DNA of 64,000 bases from Adiantum capillus-veneris (GCA_014529385.2 CM043958.1:158076793-158140792), one strand, 5' to 3'; shown: positions 51,401 through 61,250, numbered from the stretch's first letter. Notes: a model not told the origin generated them from the letters alone. Translations and numbers: made by a program.

Positions 51401-52306
51401 GTGCTAGGCCTGCAGCCACTCTGTCAGCAGGAGAGTCCTGCCTGTCCAAGCCCTCTATCCAGAGAGCCTCTACCCTCTCTTTGAGTGCTGAGTCCAACAA
51501 GACCCTCTCTGGGATGCGAAGCATCGTGCTCCCACTCCTCTGCCTGTCTGCTACTGTGAGGATCACTGGTGCATGGTCCGAGAAGGAGGTCCCTGCCAGG
51601 ATGCCTACTATCCCTCCCAAGTCACTAAAGTGGTCACTAGTGTAGAAGCGATCTATCCGTGATAGATTCACTCCTCCCACTCTCCGATCCGATCGAGAGA
51701 AGGCCAGGCTGTCTGGGGGCCTCACAAAACCAGATTGATGCCAAGCATCCGAGACCCTCAAAGTCAAACAAAGCCTCTCCCAAGCTACCAACGCAACTCC
51801 ATGCACAATAGCATGGCTACCACCAATCTTGTCAGAAGGGTCCTCCAGCATGTTGAAGTCCCCCCCATGCACCAACGCTCTACCTTCGACAGAGACTCGG
51901 CTATCTGTGACCAAAATGCTGCATGAGCACTTGCCACATTGGGCGCATAGATGTTCAGGAAACCCACTAGGCCATCCTGAACCTGCATAGTAATCCACTG
52001 AGCCCTGCCTGGCACAATGATCCCTTTGCCCACTATGGCCTGATGCAAAGAGTCCGCAATAGTCATACATACCCCACCCTAGATGCCTCCAGGTCCAAAA
52101 GCAACTAACCAAAAAGTATCATATCGTCCACGCAAGAGCTGACCACAACGTCTGATGCGGCTCTCACACAGATGGTGATCCTGAAGCATAAGGCGATCAA
52201 TCTCTCCTCCCACAAGACAACGCTAAAGATCCTGACGCAGTCGGCCTCGCTGGCGCTAAAACTGGGCCCCACCTAGTCCCTGCATGTTCCATGAGACGAT
52301 CCTCAT
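48490..52306 (-). pseudogene. LINE ORF2: endonuclease, reverse transcriptase, zinc-binding domain
   Basis: Starts at ATG 52,306 (MRIVSWNMQGLGG), the apurinic-type endonuclease; later LNIYAPN, HGGDFNMLED, SRIDRFYTS and FSDHAPVIL carry its active-site residues (to about 51,550). RT: LIYLIPKEGGSLDEIQQWRP, LLNFEKTYDRVD, SVRQGCPLAPFLSLFYAEV, FADDSTLYLDG (50,108-50,866), with FADD as catalytic box, then RYLGYQVG and GGLGIIDP. The zf-RVT domain is at 48,504-48,800 (RVTLFQWLVAHRA, CAACDHLVESQRHYLWECP). Many stops and frame changes. Nicks target DNA and copies RNA in place. Confidence 0.92.
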
Positions 52307-53333
52307 GGAGAGCGAGAGAGAACCGATGCTGCAACAGCAGCTAGACGGGCTATCTTCAAGGCTGGCTTGGATGGGGAGTAATCCGCATCCGAGCGTCCTC
52401 TAGATAGACGTGACTGCAACGAGTGCCTGGACCAAGCCCAAGTAGAGCGAGCCGTACGTAAAGCAACCTCCTCTATCCAGGAGTCCTCATGAATGTATAC
52501 ATAGCATGGCAAGCACTGTGTATCGGCAAAGAAGTAAACCACAATGTGTCTACATCCTACTGAGTCTGGAGGTGTCACCGCAAACTTGGCAAATGGCCAC
52601 AAAGTCTGGAGCAAATCTGTAACTCCTAGTTTCCCCATGTGGTCAGAGAACTCTAGTACCTGTGTGTGCAACCATCCCAACACTGAGTCGAGAATCCATC
52701 TGTCTGGTCTCTGCCGCAGAGGGGGAAGGAGAAGCCAACTGCTGAGTCCAAGGCCTCTGTCCCCCTAGCGGCAAGGAATAGAACATGGATCGTGAAGCAA
52801 GATGCCTCATGGTCTGCTGAGGGGTCGCCGAGAAAACGAGTAAAGCCGTAGTCGAAGAAGTCCCATCGGCGTCGGATGTCAATGCTCGTCAGACCACGAG
52901 GGATAGCTGCAAGGGAAGATGTCTGTACCTGCAGAGGGGGCCGTAGGAAAGGCTGTCCCTCTCTCGCTAAGCGACTCATGGCAAAGGCGATGCCAAGAGA
53001 TCTCCTAGCCGCAGGAGAAGGCCCTGCCCCCTGGGTCGAATGTGGAACTGAAGCAAGAGGGGCGGGAAGGACCGACAGAGGTAGAAGGGCGGGGGGAAGA
53101 GGCGGCGGGAGCAGGAGGTGGGGGGAAGGATGAGGAAGATGGAGGGAACTCTGGGGGGGGAGGGGCTGTCGAGGGTGAAGCTGGGGAAGGCGCTGCGCAC
53201 GTACCTCATCCTGCTGTAGAGGACCAAAACGGTTCCCCGTGGGAAACCACTGCTGCTGAGTAGGTGCCTGAGGACCACTCTGAGTGCCAGTCTCACACTG
53301 TGGCCCCTGGGGACGTCTACAACGGACCTACTG
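52307..53333 (-). pseudogene. LINE ORF1 C-terminal region, decayed
   Basis: Pieces at 52,976-53,296, 52,653-52,979 and 52,303-52,683 in different frames. The last ends just before the ORF2 start and has FSDHMGKLGVTDLLQTLWPF and CYVYIHEDSWIEEVALRTAR. No catalytic motif. Assigned to ORF1 by position only. Confidence 0.45.
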
Positions 53334-54041
53334 TCATCCCTCCTCCACTGGAGCCCCAGTCTCAGAGGGTGGCTCTGCCTGTGTGCGTTGTGTCTCTGGC
53401 TGTGTCTGCTGGCCAGCCCTTGCAGGTTGGGGCTGAGGCTGTGGTGTAGGTCGAGGCCTCCTCCGTGGACAGGCCTTTGCTAGATGGCCCATCTGTCGAC
53501 AAATGAACCACTGGTTCAGGAGGCCCGAATACTCCACACTCTGTCTGAACCAACCCCCACTCACTCGAGGCAGAAGGATAACCTTCGGGAGCGTGTGAGT
53601 GTCTCTAACCAAAACACGAACTGAGGAAATGCCAGCCGCCTTGGCAGCTACTAAGGCTGCCGTGCGAGGTGTCTCCAGGAAAGTCCCAATAGCTGAGCCT
53701 ATCCTGGATAGAAGTGGTAAGTACTCCCTCCGCAAACCCGGAAAGCAGACAGAGATGGGGATTTCTGCCTCCTCTACTAGAACATCCGAAGCAGGGTCGA
53801 AACCATGTCTCCACTGTCGAAACTGGGCACGTGTTGCTCGGATGGTCAGTGGACTCATGGCGATGACCTTGGACGCCATCTCGGAAGTCTCAAACTTAAT
53901 CTGGTAGTAACCGCATCCGAGTATCTGTACGTCCAAGATCCTACCCACCTCTGCGAGAAGGCGGGCCTGGAGAAGGTCACGCAGCTCTCCTCTGCTAGGT
54001 CGAGTGCCGAGAATCTTGCAGATGACCGAAGTCGCTTGCAA
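53334..54041 (-). pseudogene. LINE ORF1 (DUF4283-like RNA-binding protein), N-terminal part
   Basis: 235 aa open from MQATSVICKILGTRPSRGEL. It has the plant L1 ORF1 layout: a compact alpha/beta domain (YYQIKFETSEMASKVIAM, then WRHGFDPASD, and IPISVCFPGLRREYL) followed by a single retroviral-type knuckle and a Pro/Gln-rich tail. In the knuckle, WFICRQMGHLAKAC, the first Cys is Trp. It ends at a stop at 53,334. ORF1 coats LINE RNA. Confidence 0.8.
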
Positions 54042-54295
54042 TCGCTCTACCTCTGCGGCTAGGTTGCTTGCTCTGTCGGTGAAAGAGAAAGTCGAATGGT
54101 GGGCTCAGTGGGGTTGGGCGAGAGGGCTTCAAACAAGTCCCTTTGTGGCGGAGCTGGAGCCTCCATTTGTGTCTACTGCTGTGGCGGAAGAACTAACAGC
54201 AAGGAGAAACTGCAAAAAGGTGAACCTATCACTGCCCAAGGAGGACAATGCGGCTCGATCCAACGTGCAGAAAAACCTTGGGGGAACAAGGAAAG

Positions 54296-54320
54296 GGGGG
54301 GGGGGGGGGGGGGGGGGGGT
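54296..54320 (+). repeat. poly(G) run in LINE 5' region
   Basis: About 25 G residues, with shorter runs at 54,424-54,434 and 54,493-54,500. On the LINE sense strand these are C runs in the 5' untranslated region. Confidence 0.9.
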
Positions 54321-54585
54321 GTGAGTTTGCGTAGGCAGGAGCTGTAGGCAACGCGAGCTAGGAGTTGTAGGAAGTGGGCGGGCGAGCAGGGGCAGTGGGT
54401 GGGCAGCGCGAGCAGGGATAGCGGGGGGGGGGGGGCAGCACGCGGGTGAGCAGGGCAGCGGGGTGGGCAGCAAACAGGCGAGCAGGGACTGCGGGGGGGG
54501 GGCAGGCAACGATGGCATAACAAGGGGGGGTGTCGAACAGCAACAGCGAGCGCAACCAGCACTTTCTTATATTATTGACACAATT

Positions 54586-54849
54586 AACTATAAGAATTTA
54601 AATAAATATAAATTAGAGTAAAAGAATACTAACCATAGGTTTATCTCGCTGTGAACGCTGTTGCATGAGCATAAACACCCCAATCCAACTCATGTGTATG
54701 ACATTGGCATCATGGCCTTCGATGTAAGCCTCCACATCTATCACACCAACATGGAATCCCCTCCTCTTCATAATAAATTGAATGCGCTCTCTCTGAAGGC
54801 TCTTCTTCATCGTATGAGAGTGATCTCCATTACTATAATATGGATGCAA
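54586..54849 (-). pseudogene. upstream exon of SET-like gene (copy B)
   Basis: Reads SYTMKKSLQRERIQFIMKRR-type sequence (SHTMKKSLQRERIQ), GFHVGVIDVEAYIEGHDANV and ends RSQRDKPM before a GTTAGT donor at about 54,631. It is separated from its partner exon at 47.7 kb by the LINE inserted in the intron. Confidence 0.45.
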
Positions 54850-55311
54850 TGGAGTATGAGAGGAATCTGAATCTGTATTAAAAAAAGGAAGTTAAATTTA
54901 ATTGACTAAAGAACTAGTGTATGTGTACGTACTTACATACATACTCAGATGTATATATACATGTATAAATTCATAAATAAACACATACATTAGTACTTTA
55001 GTCAATATACATGTATATATACTCATATGTATATATACATGTATACATTCATAAATAAACACATACATATATACATACAAACATATATTGTTTCCTCTTG
55101 TTGTGAACACAAACAAGAAGTATGCTATGGTCCTTGAAAATAAGAGGTAAAAAGCTACTCTTTGTTACTCTATTTCAAGATTTCAAAATCATATGTAGTA
55201 CAACAATTTCAAACAATAAAACAATTCCATGAAAATATTAAACAACTCCAAACAAGCATTACTTTTGTTTATCTTTAAAAATTTAGGAAACTACTCTAAA
55301 TGCCTTCTAAT

Positions 55312-55387
<76 letters not shown>

Positions 55388-55552
55388 TTTAATGTGAATG
55401 GATACCAACATTATGTTTTGTTTGATGTACAATTAATTATCTGGTCACTAATGTCTGACACTTTGTTTTTGTTTTTATTTTGAAAGATATGGATGTGTAT
55501 TAAGTGTCTAGTGTTATAATATTTTTTGAAGTATAATTAATGGTCTAGTTAC
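54850..55552. repeat. non-coding spacer, copy C
   Basis: Matches 25,362-25,950. Contains a roughly 70-bp tandem duplication (54,905-55,080: CTCA.ATGTATATATACATGTATA) and (CT)n(CA)n at 55,315-55,385. No gene. Ends at the LTR-element insertion. Confidence 0.75.
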
Positions 55553-56619
55553 TGTTAGCGGGTACGCCGCGACGGACGATGGAGCACAGCGAGAACACAG
55601 ACCAACAAATTGTCAATCCGAGGATGTAGCTGACCCGACTAGGGCATGGAGGCAATCTCTAGGTTGTCAACCCTGAGCTAGACACGAACAACACTCTACA
55701 GTCACTAATCCTACCACAACACTACCATAAAGCAAAGAAACAGACAACGTATCCTACGAAACACTACAAGCTCGAAACAATCTCAAATCATATCGGAATG
55801 ACTCGAAATCGGAGGGTAAGACTCACAAGGACATATCCTATGTGGCCAAATACCTAAACCCTGAAAACCATAACTTCAAGACCTCTAATCGCTGTCGCGA
55901 TAGACTCAAAACAACAATTTCCAAAGTGTCCGGAACTGATCTACAAAGACATCAACACGAAGAGCTTCTCGCCCTGATTCTAACGACTACTCGATCATTC
56001 AGAACGGATGTCGTTTGAGGTGCTTACGACCAAATATAGCTCGTAGCAGGCGGGCTCGCGATGTGGTCCTCTGCTTGCATTGCTTGCGTCGACGCGGAGA
56101 GCTCCTCGATGCTAACACGCTCCTACTCTCATATCTGCAATGTGATTAGTGTGTGCGACGGTGTGTGTGCGTGAAGCTCACTACTGTGTGTTGCAGAACC
56201 CACGACTGTATATTAATTGAGATAACATGATGTGTTTTACAAAGCCTTAGGTTTTAGCTTATATACCAAGCCTTCAAACCTAATGTCCGGCCAAATGACC
56301 TGAATTGTCCCTAGGCTTCTATAGAGCTTAATTACAAGAAGCTGAGTTGGCTTTACTCATGATACAAGCATGTGCGGCCAAAATACAAGTGCCGATTCAA
56401 AATATGAGGTTTCCGTTAAACATTACAAAAGTGGCTGTAATGGCTCAAAATAATAATAACGGGATATTCAATAACGTCCATGAACTCATATCTTCATGTT
56501 GCAGCATCCATCTTCATCTTCATTACTTCATCACCATCTTCATGTGGAATCTTTAGAATCTTTGAGGAATCTTAATGGAATCTTTGTGGAAACGTTGTTG
56601 AAAGGGCGTCCTTTCAACA
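55553..56619 (-). repeat. 3' LTR of a minus-strand LTR element
   Basis: 1,067 bp with TGTTAGCG...CTTTCAACA ends. It interrupts the spacer after GTTAC. It is followed on the right by a polypurine-tract complement, which marks it as the 3' LTR of a minus-strand element. Its first 90 bp share GACCAACAAA.TTGTCAAT and GCTAGGGCAT-like words with the LTRs at 26,161 and 28,414, so the two families are related. The ORF at 56,347-56,556 has no motif. Confidence 0.8.
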
Positions 56620-56631
56620 CTCTCCCCCTCC
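56620..56631 (-). promoter_or_regulatory. polypurine tract
   Basis: Minus strand GGAGGGGGAGAG immediately before the LTR, the expected plus-strand primer for cDNA synthesis. Confidence 0.8.
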
Positions 56632-57430
56632 AAATTCTTCTCGTCCCCGACAAGACCCTATGTCTTTGCTAGCCTTGACGAGTTCTTGATGTCTTGGTGT
56701 TGGTTGAAGTTGTTGTGGCAGCCTCTTTTGCAGTCGGTTGCTTTGCGTGATGTTAAAGCTGCCTTGAAGTTGTACCTGTAGTGTATCTGAAGCTTGGAAC
56801 TTTCCCCCTCCGATTGGTTGTTGTATCTTGAATTACATGAGGTTGTATCGACTTGTTGGTGCAACAGTTCGTTGTCATTGTAGCTCGAGTTTGCTTTTCC
56901 TGTGGTTGTTATTTGGAAGTCGTACCTGTAAGTTGACTTGAAGCTTTGTCAAGATGTTATTTGGCCTCTCCCTTTTGACTTGTCAGTAGATTTGCAATTA
57001 GTAGTGTGGGGATATCGTGGTTCTTCTTGTTTTTGTTGTTATAAAAATAAAAGAGTAAAAGTAAAATGTAGCGTATATACAAAATGAAGGTCTTGGATAC
57101 CTGGATAAGACTAAAGGGAAAAACCCAGTGGGAAAAAATGTCTTTAGTCATAATTAAATGCGAAGCTATATGTACTTAGGTCTGATGTTATAGAGTTATG
57201 CTGAGTTAAAGTACATATGGCCACATGGCTACTAGTATGGGCTTGATATACATGGATAGGTGTTAGTAGCTTGAAGTCAAAGTCATTGTTGTTGAGCAAA
57301 GACTCATAAAACCTGTTTCCGCTTGGTCATCGTCATTTGTTTGTGTAAGTGCATGGGTGGAATAAAAAAGAGTGCCTAATGCATATGTCCAATGATGGGA
57401 CATCTATATGCTTGCACAGAGTTATGCATG
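56632..57430. other. internal non-coding region of the LTR element
   Basis: Gln/Cys-codon-like TTG repeats (TTGTTG-rich, 56,690-56,960) in the region but no supported gene. The ORFs at 56,658-56,864 and 56,957-57,151 lack motifs. Confidence 0.5.
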
Positions 57431-57434
57431 TTAA

Positions 57435-58757
57435 CACTAGAATGGTAACCTAACACGACATAAAAGTGTCCTTTTAGGGTTTTGGGAAAAAATTTCCAAA
57501 ACCATAGTAGATCCACTCATTTTGAAAAATCCTTTCATGAGCTTATAGTTCAATAACTACTACATATGGAAAAAATGAGAAACTTGTAATTTTTCTCATC
57601 CCTTGGTCACTACAAGCCTCCAAAGTTGATAGACCAGTGCATTTTGCCCAAAACAGCAATTTCTTACGGTTGATTGCATATAAATAAGAGTGGGGATTTT
57701 TGTAGGACATGAGATAAAACGCCCCGTTAACTTCAATGGGTTGGTGACCAAAACATATGGTTGCTTTTACCTCACTAATGTTTTTTTGGGCAAAAAAAAT
57801 AGGTACAAAAAAGTTGCATTTTTGCCATTCTGCGGACCTATCATCAAAGTTTCTATAGTCACGCTCAATACAGATACTATATACATGCTTTCTTAGTTCC
57901 CTTTGGGCCTTTGGATTGAAAAGGAGCCATGGAGAATGTCAAAAGGATATTGGATCTCTTACAATTGGAACCTTGGGGGCAATGATAAAGTGCTAAATAC
58001 AGCAAACATGAAAAAACTGGGTTTATCATTATGACCTCTAGAAACCCATAGAAACTACTCAATATCTATCCAAGTTTGTAGTCTATGATTAGATATGGTT
58101 ACTACCTACAAAATACACACAATTGGCCTAAGAAACTAGCAATATCGAGAAAGTTATACTTGCTACTCTAAAATGTATCGTATTCTTCAGCAATAAAAAA
58201 ACTCAACCATCATCATATACTATGCTATATAGCATATTAGGTCCCCCAAAACTCAAGGAATATTAGCTTTATGTTATACATTACACTTACACAATCAAAA
58301 TTAAATTTGGATATCAAGAAAGCCACCAAAAAAATCATAAAAGTGCTAATTTTGGCCAAAAAACAGGAGTATGCAATTCTTTTTAATTGGTCATAACTTT
58401 CAATTTTTAACATTTAGCTCTCCCTACAAGCATCAAAACATGTTGAGAACTATGAAGGCCTAACCTCTAGCCATCTGAACGTCACAAACATGAAGTTTAG
58501 AGTGGTATAGTTGCCAAAAATTGAAAAAAAGCCAAAAACAGGACCCGGTTTTTCACACGGTTTAGGTTCAAAAATGTTGTGCAAGAGTAAGGTTAATGGT
58601 GAGATCGATACTCCAAAAAAAATGCTAAGTTTTTTTCAGCTTATAAGGCAACTTTGTGGATATATAGCACCTAGAAAATCATTTTCATACTCTTCAAATA
58701 ATTCAAGCAAAATGGTCACTTAACAGGACACAAAAGTGTCTTTTTACCATTCTAGTG
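57435..58757. mobile_element. TTAA-flanked non-autonomous DNA transposon (piggyBac-like)
   Basis: Both ends carry the perfect 14-bp inverted repeat CACTAGAATGGTAA, each bordered outside by TTAA (57,431-57,434 and 58,758-58,761). Just inside each end lies a small hairpin, GACATAAAAGTGTC on the left and GACACAAAAGTGTC on the right. TTAA duplication is the hallmark of piggyBac. 1,323 bp with no transposase; ORFs at 57,690-57,896 and 58,511-58,723 have no motif. A CACTA relation is less likely because the flanking 3-mers (TAA, TTA) are not direct repeats. Confidence 0.7.
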
Positions 58758-58761
58758 TTAA

Positions 58762-59439
58762 ACAAGATGCGGTGCGAGAGAAGAGTATTGATGGGTTCTT
58801 CATGGAGTTAGTGTAGCAAGCAAAACATATAGCATGAGTGCTTCAAAAGCTTTCACTACTCACAAGAAGGGTTTTTGCTGTCGAGGTTTCTCCACTCTTC
58901 CTCACTTTGTCGAGTGCGTGAGTGTTTTTGTTTTGGACTACTCCGCCTTCTCCACCTTATATATTATATGGACTTTGACTCTTATGCTCACCTCTTCCAG
59001 CATGAGCGACATGACTTTATGTATACTCAACTCTCCAGCTTGAGCTTATACCTATGAGCTAGACTCATAGACCACAGAAAAATATTAACTTGAAGCTTGG
59101 GTCTGACACTTCGCTCATTTAGTGGCTTAGCTACCCGACTCTAGACTCTTATGCCATGTAAGTTTAATGGCGACTTGGACTTACCTAATCGCGGCATGAA
59201 ATCCAATTCCACATGCTTTTGATGTTTAGGCCTTTCTCGTTAGTTTCTGTTTGAGATGCCATGTTGTCCAATACATTGGCATATATCTGCTCTTCATTCC
59301 TTGGTAGCAAATTGTGGTTGCTTGATGAGACAGGTATTGATGTTGAAGCAATGGTTGATGAAGTCTTCTTCTTCCAGATAGTGTTCTTCAAAACTGTGAC
59401 CTCCGCATTTACCGTTGCTTTCCTTTTGTTGTTAAGAGG
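58762..59439. other. non-coding region of the LTR element
   Basis: No supported gene. Several short ORFs on both strands lack motifs. Confidence 0.5.
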
Positions 59440-60213
59440 CTATAAAGGAGTTGTGTATCTTTCTTGTTGTTGAGCCTCAATCGCGGATTTTGGAACCCAC
59501 ATTGTTCTTGGGCCTGGTGTGATGTCCTTTGCCACTTGCCTTGTTTCTTCTTTGACTTGATGGTACCTTGTCTTTAATTTCCAAATATGGCTGTTACTTT
59601 TGTAAAAGCCTTGCTCTTGTAGTAATTGACGAGGGATCCGTCTATAGGTTGTAGTACTCTTGGGTGTAGCGGGTGGCTGCTCTTCATTTCTTGATGTTTC
59701 TTGCTTTTCCTTGGTGATTCCTTGATAAGCTACTACCTTAGGTAACCAGATTTGAAAGTTACCCTCATAGAATCCTTCTGCTTCGAGTAACTCGACTGGA
59801 ATGAATCTTTGAACTTCCTTGGATGTGATCTTCACTTGACTTTGTTGGGTAGTCTGGTAGAATACTGATTTCATTACCCAAACTTGTTGTATGGTTTGTC
59901 CAGTGGAAGACCTTCTCTTTTGCTTTTTGTACCTGTCCTTTCTCTTGGTTGAGTTATGTGATTGACGTTGACGGCTTTGTTGATTCCTGACTGAGTGGTT
60001 TTCATGGGATGGATATCGCCAGGCTGTTATCTTGGGCTTGTTGACCCAAACATCTGAATTTCCTTTCTTGTAGCCTTGTACAATAATTGACTCGCTTGAT
60101 GTGATCCATCCTGTTACCTTTGCTTGTTGAGGTTGTTCCTGTGATTGCTCATCTATCCCTGCAATCCATGTGCTTGTATAAGTTGAGTCCGAGTCTGAGT
60201 CTGATGTAGACAT
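59440..60213 (-). CDS. 257-aa protein with tryptophan-lysine repeat modules, unrecognised
   Basis: Intact ORF starting MSTSDSDSDS. Three repeats end in G-[YF]-[KY]-x-[GS]-N-x-x-[VI]-W: residues 47-56 (GYKKGNSDVW), 147-156 (GFYEGNFQIW) and 202-211 (GFYKSNSHIW), the last two preceded by IP-x-x-LL. Short W-x-x-K motifs occur at 56, 112 (VWVMKS), 156 (IWLPK), 211 (IWKLK) and 239 (MWVPKS). Residues 80-102 are strongly basic. The WVPK words recall a linker in plant copia gag proteins, from memory. It lies inside a minus-strand LTR element, about 2.8 kb before its 3' LTR, with no pol nearby. It could be a gag-like protein; no function is assigned. It is the longest undamaged frame among the elements here. 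Confidence 0.6.
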   Translation of the reverse strand: MSTSDSDSDSTYTSTWIAGIDEQSQEQPQQAKVTGWITSSESIIVQGYKKGNSDVWVNKPKITAWRYPSHENHSVRNQQSRQRQSHNSTKRKDRYKKQKRRSSTGQTIQQVWVMKSVFYQTTQQSQVKITSKEVQRFIPVELLEAEGFYEGNFQIWLPKVVAYQGITKEKQETSRNEEQPPATPKSTTTYRRIPRQLLQEQGFYKSNSHIWKLKTRYHQVKEETRQVAKDITPGPRTMWVPKSAIEAQQQERYTTPL

Positions 60214-60650
60214 GACTTCTAGGCTTAATAGATCTAGCTTGCTGTAGTAATACCTCTCTCAGTGTGTTCAAGTATTTTGGTCAGGGAAAATCCAAAACTA
60301 TGTCCAAAACCATGAGCGTTTTCTCACAATTCTCTCAAATTGTCAGTTTTAGACACCCCTGACTTCCGGATGTATTTTGAGGCCTTAAACAACGTTTTTT
60401 TCAAAACAGACCAAAATGTATGCCATTGGCAACCATTTTGGTCATTTTACTCTTAGATATGCAATGCTGCTCTCAAGCTACGTTTTGATTAAAAAAAAGT
60501 TTTGGAATCGGAGTCCGTATGTGAAAGTTATGGCCAAAACAGTGAGATGTAATTTATTCATAACAATGTTTAAGCGTGCGAAGCACTATGTTCATGAGCA
60601 ATAGGGAGGGGGTGGGTTGTGGGGAGGTGCGGTGGGGGTGGGCTATGGAG
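60214..60650. other. junction region between LTR element and Penelope-like element
   Basis: Leader of the 257-aa ORF and unassigned sequence. No second LTR of the 55.5-kb element is visible here, so its 5' end is deleted, displaced by the Penelope-like element, or beyond the window. Confidence 0.4.
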
Positions 60651-60692
60651 TACCAAACGCGTTTCGCTCCATTGAGGAGCTCATCAGTGGTA
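60651..60692 (-). ncRNA. type I hammerhead ribozyme motif
   Basis: Minus strand, 42 nt. Stem I arms TACCA (60,692-60,688) and TGGTA (60,655-60,651) pair over 5 bp. Core CTGATGA is at 60,687-60,681. Stem II is GCTCC / GGAGC with loop TCAAT. GAAA follows at 60,665-60,662, then stem III AC / GT around GC, and T at position 17 (60,656), after which cleavage is expected. Every invariant core base is present. ACGCGT of stem III is self-complementary, as expected of minimal hammerheads that act as dimers. Hammerheads of this kind are known in Penelope-like elements of other eukaryotes. Confidence 0.88.
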
Positions 60693-60872
60693 GGGGAAAG
60701 GAGATAAAAGGGGAATCATGGGGGGGAGGGTGTTCTTTATATAAGAAGAGAGGGGGGGGGGGGGAAGAGGAAAGAGTACTTATTGAAGAGGTTTAGTTAG
60801 GGAGTGAGTTCCTTTAACTGAAGGCAATGAGTGGTGTAAAGTGTGGTGTAGAGTCCCCATAAAAATAAGGGA

Positions 60873-61168
60873 GGTTTTCATTGATTGTTTGCCGAGGAGC
60901 GGTTCAAGTGGAGGCAGGGCCTTATAAGATGGGAAAAATGGTGGGTGTGGGGCGAGGGGGGGGGGGGGGGGGGAGGGCATCGAACGCAATACAAGGGGGT
61001 GTATCCCTCTAGGGGGGTTAAATCCCTCTAGGTTTTCATTGATTGTTTGCCGAGGAGCGGTTCAAGTGGAGGCGAGGCCTGATGGGTGGCCTGATGGGTG
61101 GGTGGGGGGGGGAAGGCGTCGAATGCAATACAAGGGGGTGTATCCCTCTAGGGGGGTTAAATCCTAAA
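60873..61168 (-). repeat. 158-bp tandem repeat in the Penelope-like 3' region
   Basis: GGTTTTCATTGATTGTTTGC begins at 60,873 and again at 61,031; each unit continues to GTATCCCTCTAGGGGGGTTAA (about 61,000-61,020 and 61,140-61,160). Units differ by indels in G runs. It lies between RT stop and ribozyme. Confidence 0.85.
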
Positions 61169-61247
61169 GGGGAATGAAATAGAAAATAAGGGGGGAATGG
61201 GAGTGTAATGTACATGACTGGGTGTAAGGTGTATACCGGGGAGAACG

Positions 61248-61250
<3 letters not shown>

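Larger units (their letters stand above)
47866..54566 (-). mobile_element. full-length L1-type LINE
   Basis: Flanked by a 19-bp direct repeat TTATATTATTGACACAATT (47,847-47,865 and 54,567-54,585). The plus strand begins with a T run, the poly(A) tail of a minus-strand element. About 6.7 kb with a G/C-rich 5' region, ORF1, and ORF2 with endonuclease, RT and zinc-binding domain. It splits the SET-like gene copy B inside its intron. Confidence 0.95.

Noticed and set aside
48133-51926. Plus-strand ORFs over the LINE (for example 48,133-48,357, 49,344-49,583, 51,735-51,926)
   Set aside because: Antisense shadows of the LINE RT and endonuclease frames.
57435-58757. CACTA-superfamily assignment from the CACTA start of the terminal repeat
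   Set aside because: The 3-bp flanks are not direct repeats, whereas TTAA is present on both sides; kept only as an alternative.
59440-60300. Possible endogenous pararetrovirus origin of the 257-aa ORF region
   Set aside because: No movement-protein, coat, protease or RT motif was found nearby, and an LTR with polypurine tract fits an LTR retrotransposon better.
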